From NCBI GenBank assembly GCA_021648045.1, contig JAKITM010000013.1, forward strand, positions 1-33,646: a stretch of DNA of 33,646 bases, written 5' to 3'. A program made the translations under genes and the position numbers. Positions 8,435 to 15,900 of this stretch are shown piece by piece (position 1 is the stretch's first letter; each line of letters begins with the position of its first letter). Source of the stretch: Lysobacterales bacterium. Lineage in GTDB: Bacteria; Pseudomonadota; Gammaproteobacteria; Xanthomonadales; SZUA-36. Under the pieces are notes generated by a model. It was not told the origin of the DNA. It worked only from the letters and a program-made list of their open reading frames with translations, and did no database searches.

Positions 8435-9573
8435 TTAACGCCCCGAAAGATGCGGCCTTGCACGATGGAGTCTTTATACTGAATAACTTTTTGAATAATC
8501 TCGCCTAGTGCTTCATCCGTTAGGTAGTTAGGCTTTAGGCCTAGATCAAGCAAGCCTGTATGGGCGGGGTTATAGTAGTGTTCTTCCAGCTCTTTTCTTG
8601 GATTTTCAATGCTTTTTATTTCCACATCAAGTCCGTGTTGTTTGCCAACACGCTGCACATGGTCGGCAATTTCATTTACCGAGAATGTTTCAGTCAGTTG
8701 ATTGTAAATTTTCATTTCACCGCTATCGGCGGGGTTTTCTGCTGCAAGTAAAAGGCATTGCAGGGTGTCTTTCAGGTTGAGGTAACCCCGAGTTTGCCCA
8801 CCTTTGCCATATACTGTTAACGGGTAACCGGCAACGGCTTGTACAACGAAGCGATTAATAACTGTACCAAATATCTCATCATAGGCAAAACAGGGTAATA
8901 AGCGGTCATCATGGCCGTTTTCATCGGTAAAAATGCCATATACCGGGCCTTGCATAAGGTCGGTTACTCGTAATCCCCAGGTGCGCACATAAAACCAGAG
9001 CAGATCGGTGTCCATTACTTTGGTGGTGTGGTACAAACTGCCCGCCTGACGAGGGTAGAGGAATTTCTGGGAGCGGCCTTTGTGTTCAACTTCAAGCCAG
9101 CCTTCTTCTATATCAATATTGGGGGTGCCATATTCGCCCATTGTGCCCAGTTTGATGAGGTGAGCATCAGGGCAGTGTTCTTTCATCGCTAGCACAACAT
9201 TGCCGGTGACCCCAATATTGTTTGAGAGAGTTAGCCGGGCCGCGGCTGTACTTAACATTGAATAGGGTGCAGAAGGTTGTTCGGCGTAATGAATAATGGT
9301 GTCGGGTTTAAATTCGGCAAATAGGGAGTTAATGAAGTCCCAATCACATAGGTCGCCAATATGAACTGAAATGTTCTCGCCGGAATGTTCTTTCCAGATT
9401 TCCGCACGCTCATGCAAATTAGGTGTGGAGTATAGGGCGCCACTATCGGTTTCACGCGCGAGGTTGCGCCTCAGGTAATTATCAACCACGGCAACTTCAT
9501 GGCCTTTAGCTGAAAAGTGCATTGCGGTGGGCCAGCCTAGATAACCATCACCCCCAAGTATTAGTACGCGCAT
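8428..9573 (-). CDS. sqdB: UDP-sulfoquinovose synthase (SQD1/SqdB family)
   Basis: 381 residues, the usual length for SQD1/SqdB/Agl3. These NAD-dependent SDR enzymes join sulfite to UDP-glucose to give UDP-sulfoquinovose. Diagnostic features: ILGGDGYLGW (Rossmann) at 6-14, YAEQPSAPYSM at 96-106, KLGTMGEYGTPNIDIEEGW at 141-159, YHTTK at 181-185, and TVYGKGGQTRGYLNLKDT in the C-terminal half. T144, Y181 and K185 align with the catalytic Thr, Tyr and Lys of plant SQD1. A strong GAGGAG ribosome site precedes ATG 9573. No SqdX/SQD2-like sulfolipid synthase is next to it. Instead it sits in a polysaccharide operon with a CysH-type reductase about 5 kb away. I therefore infer that its product goes into a surface glycan rather than sulfolipid. 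Confidence 0.92.
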   Translation of the reverse strand: MRVLILGGDGYLGWPTAMHFSAKGHEVAVVDNYLRRNLARETDSGALYSTPNLHERAEIWKEHSGENISVHIGDLCDWDFINSLFAEFKPDTIIHYAEQPSAPYSMLSTAAARLTLSNNIGVTGNVVLAMKEHCPDAHLIKLGTMGEYGTPNIDIEEGWLEVEHKGRSQKFLYPRQAGSLYHTTKVMDTDLLWFYVRTWGLRVTDLMQGPVYGIFTDENGHDDRLLPCFAYDEIFGTVINRFVVQAVAGYPLTVYGKGGQTRGYLNLKDTLQCLLLAAENPADSGEMKIYNQLTETFSVNEIADHVQRVGKQHGLDVEIKSIENPRKELEEHYYNPAHTGLLDLGLKPNYLTDEALGEIIQKVIQYKDSIVQGRIFRGVKW

Positions 9574-9615
9574 TTTATTCTCCTCTTTGTTTAAGGTTTT
9601 GAAATTTAATTAACC

Positions 9616-10644
9616 TTAAACGATGTCAAATTTTTGTAAATAGTCTTTTAACTCGGCTTGATTGAGCATTACTTCTTCAGATGATTTATATGGCTTAAGT
9701 AGGGCATTAGCGACTTCGTTGTTATAGCTATACTCAACATCATACATATCTCGGAATGCAGGTAGCACCACAAAATACTGGTCGGTTTCTAATGCGCGTG
9801 AAGTTTCCTCATCACTCATCAGTTCCTCATAGATTTTTTCGCCGGGTTTAACTCCAATTTCTATAATGTTTGACTGCTTTGCTAGCGAGTGTTTCTCTAC
9901 CAGCATTTCAACCATTACTTCAGCAAGGTCCTGAATACGGATGACAGGCATTTTGGTAATAAAGACTTCCCCGCCCTTAGCCTCGGCCGCTGAAGCAATA
10001 ACCAAATTGGCTGCCTCGCTGATAGACATAATAAATCGTGTCATTTCAGGGCTGGTTAAGGTTATATCTTTGCCTTGCAGTATTTGGTCGTGAAATATTG
10101 GCACTACTGAACCGCGCGAGCCCAGCACATTACCAAACCGTGTAGATGCAAAAATGGTGCCCCGGTTTTCGCGTGAATTGTTCGCCGCGGTAACCAAACG
10201 CTCGCCCATTAGCTTAGAGGTTCCCATTACATTGGTAGGGTTAACCGCTTTATCGGAACTGGTAAAAATGAAATGCTCGACTCGGCATCTTTTAGCGGCA
10301 TTAATCAAATTTTGAAGGCCTATGATGTTGGTTTGCACCGCCTCACTGGGTGAAAGTTCGCAAATACCCACATGTTTAAGTGCAGCAGCATGGAAAACAA
10401 CATCAACATTTTGGCAAACTTCCTGTAAACCCGGGTAATCTCTTAGGTCCCGTAGAAAAAACTGAGCACTGGGCTGGTTAAATTCTTGGGCCACAAAAAA
10501 TAATTCGGATTCGTTGTTGTCGATACCAATTAATTCAGCCAGTTCGCCAAAGTCACCAGATAGTAACATCCGCGTAATTTCTCTGCCGACAGTACCACAA
10601 ACGCCCGTAACCAAGACGCGTTTATTTGATAAAAAATTCTGCAT
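9616..10644 (-). CDS. UDP-HexNAc 4,6-dehydratase-like protein (CapD/PseB family)
   Basis: 342 residues, polysaccharide biosynthesis SDR family (Polysacc_synt_2). It has LVTGVCGTVGRE at 11-22, FHAAALKHVGICELSP near 84-99, SSDKAVNPTNVMGTSK at 129-144, and RFGNVLGSRGSVVPIF. The catalytic pattern is SDK with MxxxK (M140, K144), as in FlaA1/PseB/CapD enzymes, in place of the common YxxxK. Such soluble enzymes convert UDP-GlcNAc to a 4-keto-6-deoxy sugar, with or without C5 inversion, the first step to 6-deoxy amino sugars. No aminotransferase is present in the window to finish a pathway such as pseudaminic acid or bacillosamine. The product may be a FucNAc/QuiNAc-type sugar finished elsewhere. Confidence 0.85.
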   Translation of the reverse strand: MQNFLSNKRVLVTGVCGTVGREITRMLLSGDFGELAELIGIDNNESELFFVAQEFNQPSAQFFLRDLRDYPGLQEVCQNVDVVFHAAALKHVGICELSPSEAVQTNIIGLQNLINAAKRCRVEHFIFTSSDKAVNPTNVMGTSKLMGERLVTAANNSRENRGTIFASTRFGNVLGSRGSVVPIFHDQILQGKDITLTSPEMTRFIMSISEAANLVIASAAEAKGGEVFITKMPVIRIQDLAEVMVEMLVEKHSLAKQSNIIEIGVKPGEKIYEELMSDEETSRALETDQYFVVLPAFRDMYDVEYSYNNEVANALLKPYKSSEEVMLNQAELKDYLQKFDIV

Positions 10645-10706
10645 CCCAAAGGATCCCCAATGTATTTTATTTTGAATGTCTAACCGGTAAGTATACAGCT
10701 TTTTAC

Positions 10707-12302
10707 CTACTCTATCAGGGCTCTTCTTTCTGGATTGCCGACGCGAGATAAAAATTCATAAGGGTCGGCAGGCGTGCGGTAAAGTGATGTGATATGGGGA
10801 AGAAATGCAAAATGGGATGTCTGGGTGTAGCGGAGCCACAATTCCCAGTCTTCCAGATATTCACAGTTAACATCGAAGCCCCCAAATTGGTCATAAAGGC
10901 TTTTTTCAAATAGCACGCTTTGAATCGACCAAAGGTTGTGTTTTAGTAAAGTTTCTCGGGAATAAGGTTGTCGAGATATTGCGGGTACTTCGTAGTGATG
11001 TTCAGCATATGGCATTCCTGGGGGAGTAGCCGTTCGCACTTCCCAGGCTAGTGCGTATGCCCCGCTTGCCTGCTTGTTTGCAAGGGCTGTGCCTAATAGC
11101 AACTCAACATGATTGGCAAACAATAGGTCGTCATCATCCAAAAAACCAATATAGTTGCCGGTAGCGTTCTCTAAGCCCAGGTTGCCGGCATGGGCTTTGC
11201 CAAGCTTGCGTTGGCTTAAGTACTTTATGCTCTGCCCAGGATTTAATGCGGGTAGGAGTTGATTTATCAGCACCGAATGCTCATTTGAGCCGTCTTCAAT
11301 AATAATAAGCTCAATATTAGGGTGAGTCTGGTTGAGTACACTACAAATGCTTTCGTGAAGCCATGCACTTCTGCCTGCATAAGTGCGCATAACTATCGAA
11401 ACTTTAGTATCTTTTTGGGGAAGTACTGTTGAAAGCTTAAGGCAGGACCCCATACCGAAATCAGTTTCTTGGCTATGCAATCTTGATGATTGTATTAGGT
11501 TGTTGTTGCTTACACGAGAGCTTTGGTAAAGCTCGGATTGGCCAATGTTTTTCAGGCGATGCCCGCGAGAGCGTAGACGGAAGCCTAGATCATACCCTTG
11601 TTGAGAAAGCGGAAGTTGTGGATTAAAACCACCAATAGCAAGGTATGACTGTCGCCTGATAATACCAAGCTCTAAATCGGAACTCGGAACCTCCAATGTT
11701 ACAGGGTCATAAAAGGTTACTCGTTTGCTAAGTGATGGACTAAGTTCCCACAAACCTGTGTCTGTATCGCTTGCTATGCAATTTTGCGCGCAGATTTCAA
11801 GACAGTGTTCAGCTAACTCAAATGGTTGCTGCATTAGCAAAAAGTAAGGGGCGCTTAGGTTTTCGATAGTCTGAAAAAAGGCGGCTGTGGAGTTTTCCTC
11901 TGTCAGTTTGATATATTGTGCTTTGAAAGTATTAACGGGCAACAGTGGCATTGCAGATATTTGTTGATTTCCTAGCAGCAGGATCGTTAGTGTGATTTTT
12001 TCACTAGGGTATGACTGTTTTTTGATTGTGCGTAGACTGATCACAAAACTTTTAATATCATTGCTTGCAACCAATACCAAGTCTATGCAAGGTAGGTCAG
12101 TCCGTATTCTTCTGTTTTTATTAATCAGCTTTAGAATAGCTGTATGGCGATGCTGTGCAAGGGCCCTTATTGTGACTAAATCGTTTTTCGTAGCGGCCTG
12201 ATTAAGGTGTTTGCCAAGAATTTGACGCAAATTCTGCATCCAAGCGCCTAGTGGCCGTATAGACAGCAGTTTGAAGTAAGCTTTGTAAAAAACTTCTCGC
12301 AT
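10707..12302 (-). CDS. Double GT2-type glycosyltransferase with degenerate first domain
   Basis: The C-terminal domain (the last 235 residues or so) is a clear GT2: VSIVMRTYAGRSAWLHESI, LSQRKLGKAHAGNLGLENA, GFLDDDDLLF (metal motif), and YLEDWELWLRYT. The N-terminal half also has GT2 architecture (IDLVLVASNDIKSFVISLRT, then GGFNPQLPLSQQGYDLGFRL), but where the DxD should be it reads FLLMQQPFEL, so it is probably inactive. The start is uncertain. ATG 12302 (531 residues) is used here. A GTG at 12377 would add 25 low-complexity residues and has no ribosome site either. This is the first gene of the leftward operon, divergent from the Wzm/Wzt exporter. Confidence 0.8.
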   Translation of the reverse strand: MREVFYKAYFKLLSIRPLGAWMQNLRQILGKHLNQAATKNDLVTIRALAQHRHTAILKLINKNRRIRTDLPCIDLVLVASNDIKSFVISLRTIKKQSYPSEKITLTILLLGNQQISAMPLLPVNTFKAQYIKLTEENSTAAFFQTIENLSAPYFLLMQQPFELAEHCLEICAQNCIASDTDTGLWELSPSLSKRVTFYDPVTLEVPSSDLELGIIRRQSYLAIGGFNPQLPLSQQGYDLGFRLRSRGHRLKNIGQSELYQSSRVSNNNLIQSSRLHSQETDFGMGSCLKLSTVLPQKDTKVSIVMRTYAGRSAWLHESICSVLNQTHPNIELIIIEDGSNEHSVLINQLLPALNPGQSIKYLSQRKLGKAHAGNLGLENATGNYIGFLDDDDLLFANHVELLLGTALANKQASGAYALAWEVRTATPPGMPYAEHHYEVPAISRQPYSRETLLKHNLWSIQSVLFEKSLYDQFGGFDVNCEYLEDWELWLRYTQTSHFAFLPHITSLYRTPADPYEFLSRVGNPERRALIE

Positions 12303-12377
12303 CTGGTACCGCTTTACATGTAAGGCTGCACGGGCAGGCTTTGTTGAAACAGCTCTTGTTGATGAGCAAGAGGCCAC

Positions 12378-12413
12378 AGTCTAAACTCAAGTCTAAACTC
12401 AGGGGTCTAAACC
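12378..12413. repeat. 12-bp tandem repeat in the divergent promoter region
   Basis: The sequence AGTCTAAACTCA occurs twice head-to-tail (12378-12389 and 12390-12401), followed by GGTCTAAAC at 12405-12413. The copies lie between the divergent glycosyltransferase and wzm genes, where a regulator could bind. No matching factor is known to me. If the glycosyltransferase started at GTG 12377, the repeats would lie directly upstream of that codon. Confidence 0.6.
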
Positions 12414-12473
12414 GATTAGGTGCCTATCATACATTAAAGAAGTGGCACTCAAAGCTTGACCTTGATCCAACAA

Positions 12474-12501
12474 TTACCGATGAGTGCGAAAGTGTTACAA
12501 T
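12474..12501 (+). promoter_or_regulatory. Candidate promoter for the wzm-wzt pair
   Basis: TTACCG at 12474-12479 and TACAAT at 12496-12501 are separated by 16 bp, resembling sigma-70 -35 and -10 boxes. They lie about 30 bp before ATG 12533. The -10 is good and the -35 is weak. Confidence 0.3.
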
Positions 12502-12532
12502 GCAAATTGTGCGGTTACATTAGTGAATAAGA

Positions 12533-13309
12533 ATGTTCATATCTAGAGCACACCTCGTTGAGGTGTTCTTCACCAAGCTGGTGTTCAACTTAAAGTCTGA
12601 GGCCTCAAAAACCTACCTTAGTTATATTTGGTGGTTATTGGAGCCTGCCTTGATGGTGGCGGTACTCTATCTGGTTTTCGGTGTTTTTCTGGAAACAAAG
12701 ACATCAGATTTTTTAATTTTTCTGATCTGTGGAAGAATCCCTTTTTCGTGGTTTTCCCGTAGCATTGGCAATGCGACTGGCTCGATAATTGCAGGTCGCG
12801 GTCTGATTAATCAAGTGTCTATTCCAATGCCTTTTTTTCCACTGTTGGTTGTATTTCAGGATGCTTTTAAGCAAACAGTGGTGTTTGTGTTTATGTTTGG
12901 TTTTTTGTATCTCTATGGGCTTGATATTTCCTGGGTCTGGCTTAGCATAATTTTTGTGATATTAACTCAGTTTTTGTTAACTTTTGCGTTTGCGATGTTG
13001 GTGGCGGCAGTGACGCCCTATATTCCCGATTTCCGATATCTGATTTCTACGGGATTAATGGCCCTGATGCTTGGCTCAGGAATATTTTATAGTTATACCG
13101 ATGTTATTCACCCAGATCATCAACGCCTATTTTTAATGAACCCCATAGCAAATCTAATTAAAAACTATCGACAGGTGCTAATGGATAATGTTCTGCCTGA
13201 TTGGTCTGCACTGGGCTTGATTTGCCTTGGTAGTTTGGTTTTAATTATGATCATGACATGGTATTACAAAAAAACAGAAACCAACTATGCGCGGTTGATA
13301 GCACAGTGA
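12533..13309 (+). CDS. Polysaccharide ABC exporter permease (Wzm/KpsM-like)
   Basis: 258 residues, ABC-2 membrane family. It has an N-terminal amphipathic region, a YLSYIWWLLEPALMVAVLYL segment typical of Wzm/KpsM/TagG, about six hydrophobic segments, and the FYSYTDVIHPDHQRLFLMNP loop before the last helices. It exports lipid-linked polysaccharide made in the cytoplasm across the inner membrane. The wzt-like gene overlaps its stop codon. Its place inside a glycosyltransferase locus, and the absence of Wzx/Wzy here, indicate an ABC-transporter-dependent O-antigen or capsule system. Confidence 0.88.
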   Translation: MFISRAHLVEVFFTKLVFNLKSEASKTYLSYIWWLLEPALMVAVLYLVFGVFLETKTSDFLIFLICGRIPFSWFSRSIGNATGSIIAGRGLINQVSIPMPFFPLLVVFQDAFKQTVVFVFMFGFLYLYGLDISWVWLSIIFVILTQFLLTFAFAMLVAAVTPYIPDFRYLISTGLMALMLGSGIFYSYTDVIHPDHQRLFLMNPIANLIKNYRQVLMDNVLPDWSALGLICLGSLVLIMIMTWYYKKTETNYARLIAQ

Positions 13310-14001
13310 ACGATAATGTGATGGAGCTGCATGATGTTGGGGTTCAATACCGAACCCGCCGGTCATTTTTTCGACATGACTATTTTACCGCTCTAGAGGG
13401 TGTGAGTTTTACCATTAAAAGAGGTGAAACACTGGGTATTTTGGGCTCTAATGGCTGTGGTAAATCTACTTTATTAAGGGTGTTGGCCAATATTTATGGG
13501 GTCGATAGCGGCACAGTTAGTTGGCACTGCAAACAGGTTGCCCTGCTGTCTTTAGCTTTAGGTTTTGATCCTGAGCTGTCCGGTAGGGACAATGCGATTA
13601 TTAGCGGGATGTTTTTGGGAGCCCGCAAACGAGAAGTGCTCGCAATGCTTGATGAAATTATCGAGTTTTCAGAACTCGAAGGCTTTATTAATAACCCGAT
13701 TAAAACTTATTCAAGTGGCATGCGTGCTAGGCTTGGGTTTTCAGTTGCGCTGAAAATGAGATCAGAGCTTTTGCTGATTGACGAAGTTCTCGGTGTAGGT
13801 GATGGTAAATTTAAGCTGAAAGCCAATAAGGCTATGCTGGATAAAATTAACTCAAAACAGACGGTTGTTCTGGTTTCTCATTCCATGAATCAAATACTAA
13901 AACTTTGTGAGCGCGCACTATGGTTGGATCAAGGAAAAATCAAGATGATTGGTGAAACTGAGGAAGTTGTTAGTGCCTATCAGCAATTTATTAAAAACTA
14001 A
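13306..14001 (+). CDS. Polysaccharide ABC exporter ATPase (Wzt/KpsT-like, short form)
   Basis: 231 residues from GTG 13306, which overlaps the wzm stop as GTGA. ATG 13321 is the alternative start, and an ATG at 13258 would create an unlikely 52-bp overlap. Walker A GSNGCGKST is at 47-55, signature SSGMRARLG at 136-144, and Walker B LLLIDE at 155-160, followed by VLGVGDGKFK, the form usual in polysaccharide exporters. The protein ends soon after the nucleotide-binding domain, so it lacks the C-terminal carbohydrate-binding domain of Wzt proteins that read a chain-end cap. It powers export with the preceding permease. Confidence 0.88.
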   Translation: MNDNVMELHDVGVQYRTRRSFFRHDYFTALEGVSFTIKRGETLGILGSNGCGKSTLLRVLANIYGVDSGTVSWHCKQVALLSLALGFDPELSGRDNAIISGMFLGARKREVLAMLDEIIEFSELEGFINNPIKTYSSGMRARLGFSVALKMRSELLLIDEVLGVGDGKFKLKANKAMLDKINSKQTVVLVSHSMNQILKLCERALWLDQGKIKMIGETEEVVSAYQQFIKN

Positions 14002-14079
14002 TTTGACACCAAAAGACCAGGCTATGAGGTCGAATTAATCAATTAACTGGGGTGTTGTTTCATTTACCTTACCAATAAA

Positions 14080-14997
14080 CTAAAAAGTAAATGCTTTTTT
14101 AAAAATTTCAAGTGATTCTCTCAAGCTTGGTGTTGTGGTATTGGACATCGCATTAATAAAGGGATCAGGCTTTAATTTGAGTTGATGTAGATTAAGCTGC
14201 TGATTTACATAAAGATATTCTAGATCTGAATAAACTTCTTTTAGAGTGCCAGCAATGTCATTAATAGAGAATATATTTTCTGTCAGGTTGTATTTTCCAC
14301 CCACTAAATTTGTATTTACAAGGCTGGCTAGCGTAGAAGCAGCTTTTTCAATATGAATAAACGAGCGCTGTTGTTCACCATTCCCGTTAATGGTGATGCG
14401 GTTTGTGAAGTTTGCATTGAACATAAACCGGTTGATGACTGAATTAAATCGCATGCTTTTACTATAACCATACACATTAGCGCAACGAAAAATATAGGTG
14501 TCAATTTTTAATTCAGACAATCTGCTGACATGCTCTTCACCACGCATTTTTGAGATGCTGTAGAAAGTTATCGGATTTGCCGGGGTATTTATATCAACTT
14601 CTTCTGCAGTATCTCCATAGACAGATGCACTGCTGAGATAAATGAATTTTTTGACACCGCTCTTTTCTACGGCGTTAACTAACTCAGCGGTTCCCCAGTG
14701 ATTGATTTGTTCAAAAAAATGCGGATCCTGGTCGGCAAAAGGCGTGGTTACAGTTGCGGCTAAATGATAAACGATGTCGACACCTTCAAGAGCCTGCTTT
14801 AGTTTACGGGTATCAAGAATATCCCCTGCAACAAAACTTAATTTTTTCTTTAACTTGCTACTGCCAATAAACAGGTTGTAGTTGCCTCGGTGTAAATTGT
14901 CATAAATGATAATTTCTTCTATATCAGCGATATTTTCCAGTTGATAGCTTAGTACGGTTCCAACATAACCTGCGCCGCCGGTAATTAGTATTTTCAT
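14080..14997 (-). CDS. NAD-dependent sugar epimerase/dehydratase (extended SDR)
   Basis: 305 residues. It has the Rossmann motif ITGGAGYVGT near the start, YHLAATVTTPFADQDP, YLSSASVYGDT (catalytic Ser region), FYSISKMRGEE (YxxxK) and FRCANVYGYSKSMRF. This is the GalE-like nucleotide-sugar epimerase/dehydratase family; the precise substrate is not visible. The start codon shares one base with the stop codon of the CysH-like gene (TAATG), so the two are coupled. The co-transcription with a sulfite-forming enzyme is unusual and suggests a role with the sulfonated sugar (inference). The AT-rich composition is similar to the other locus genes. Confidence 0.78.
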   Translation of the reverse strand: MKILITGGAGYVGTVLSYQLENIADIEEIIIYDNLHRGNYNLFIGSSKLKKKLSFVAGDILDTRKLKQALEGVDIVYHLAATVTTPFADQDPHFFEQINHWGTAELVNAVEKSGVKKFIYLSSASVYGDTAEEVDINTPANPITFYSISKMRGEEHVSRLSELKIDTYIFRCANVYGYSKSMRFNSVINRFMFNANFTNRITINGNGEQQRSFIHIEKAASTLASLVNTNLVGGKYNLTENIFSINDIAGTLKEVYSDLEYLYVNQQLNLHQLKLKPDPFINAMSNTTTPSLRESLEIFKKAFTF

Positions 14998-15650
14998 TAT
15001 TTGTTCACCAGGTCAGTATGCAGGCCACATTCGGTTTTATTTAAACCGAACCAGCGTCCGTCACGATCGTTTGTCATATCTAATTTTCGAGTACAAGGCT
15101 CACAACCAATACTTAAATACCCCTGGTCATCCAGTGGGTGCCGGGGGAGCTTGTGCTGATTAATATAGCGATAAACCATCCGGTTATCCCAGTCAAGAAG
15201 CGGGTGAAATCGCTTGCAGTTAAAGGCGCCATCTTGTTCTACGCTCATTTTATTGCGATTGGCATTTTGATCAGCACGAATACCGTTAATCCAGATATCA
15301 TATTCTGTAAGAACAGGTTCCATTGGCTGGGTTTTGTTCAAATAGCAGCACCGGTCTGGGTCGGAGGTGAAAAAAAGGTTTCCAGTTCCATCCCTTTGTA
15401 AATTGCGCGAGACAACCGATGATACATTGATGATGGTAAGCCCTAGTGATTTAGCTACCTGGTCACGAAATATTAATGTTGCAGGGAACAAGTAGCCTGT
15501 ATTGATAAATATGACTGGAATGGAACGATCAATTTGGCTAATTATGTGTAACAGGGGGATGCTATGAGTTTGGAAAGAGGAGCTTGCAAACAGTCTCTTT
15601 CCGTCTTTTTGATAACCCCGAATCCTTTCGGTTATTTGTTCTACATTCAT
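14997..15650 (-). CDS. cysH: APS reductase-type CysH ([4Fe-4S]), locus-encoded
   Basis: 217 residues. It reduces adenylyl sulfate (or PAPS) to sulfite and AMP (or PAP). Family features: IFINTGYLFPATL near 48-60, CC at 101-102, SIGCEPCT with C183 and C186, and the C-terminal ECGLH with catalytic C208. The CC plus CxxC set marks the iron-sulfur type that normally prefers APS. It is somewhat short at the N-terminus compared with the roughly 240-270 residues common in the family, but no key cysteine is missing. No other cysteine-biosynthesis gene is nearby. Its neighbours are sugar enzymes, and an sqdB-like gene needing sulfite is in the same locus, so a dedicated sulfite supply is the simplest reading (inference). 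It could also be the cell's main cysteine-pathway enzyme. Confidence 0.85.
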   Translation of the reverse strand: MNVEQITERIRGYQKDGKRLFASSSFQTHSIPLLHIISQIDRSIPVIFINTGYLFPATLIFRDQVAKSLGLTIINVSSVVSRNLQRDGTGNLFFTSDPDRCCYLNKTQPMEPVLTEYDIWINGIRADQNANRNKMSVEQDGAFNCKRFHPLLDWDNRMVYRYINQHKLPRHPLDDQGYLSIGCEPCTRKLDMTNDRDGRWFGLNKTECGLHTDLVNK

Positions 15651-15900
15651 TATATTAAGGGATACTTATAGTTTTTGTTGTGCCAAACAGGGGTTTAGGT
15701 TTCAGTGGTTTTAATTATAGCGGAATGATATAGACCCTGTGATATTATTGTAATCTCATCGACAGCACTTAAAGTCAAGGCTAAAGCCGCTTGCACGCTA
15801 ACTCTGTACATTTTATAAATTCAATACGGTACAATTGTATAGTTAGGCTACTTTAGCAAGTTAGTAGGCAGTCACTAAATTTTTCGAGGGGTTCCCGACA
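15651..15900. promoter_or_regulatory. Divergent intergenic region, cysH / gmd
   Basis: 250 bp separate two divergent operons, so both promoters should lie here. It is AT-rich, with a short palindrome TACAATTGTA at 15830-15839. A GAGGGG ribosome site at about 15885-15891 serves the TTG start of gmd. I could not identify convincing -35/-10 pairs and saw no JUMPstart/ops element. Confidence 0.4.

Noticed and set aside
12341..12523. A 60-codon frame on the plus strand between the GT2 and wzm genes
   Set aside because: It has no ribosome site, overlaps the GT2 N-terminus, and its composition fits promoter DNA with short repeats, not a gene.
13258..13305. Longer N-terminus for the Wzt-like ATPase from ATG 13258
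   Set aside because: It would overlap wzm by 52 bp and add residues that do not fit the ATPase family. The GTGA overlap at 13306 is simpler.
14002..14079. A terminator between the convergent wzt and epimerase genes
   Set aside because: No convincing stem with a T-tail in this 78-bp gap.
15830..15839. Short palindrome TACAATTGTA as an operator
   Set aside because: Ten bases in an AT-rich region can easily arise by chance. No second half-site or matching motif supports it.
15651..15900. A JUMPstart/ops antitermination element upstream of gmd
   Set aside because: No GGCGGTAG-type core found.
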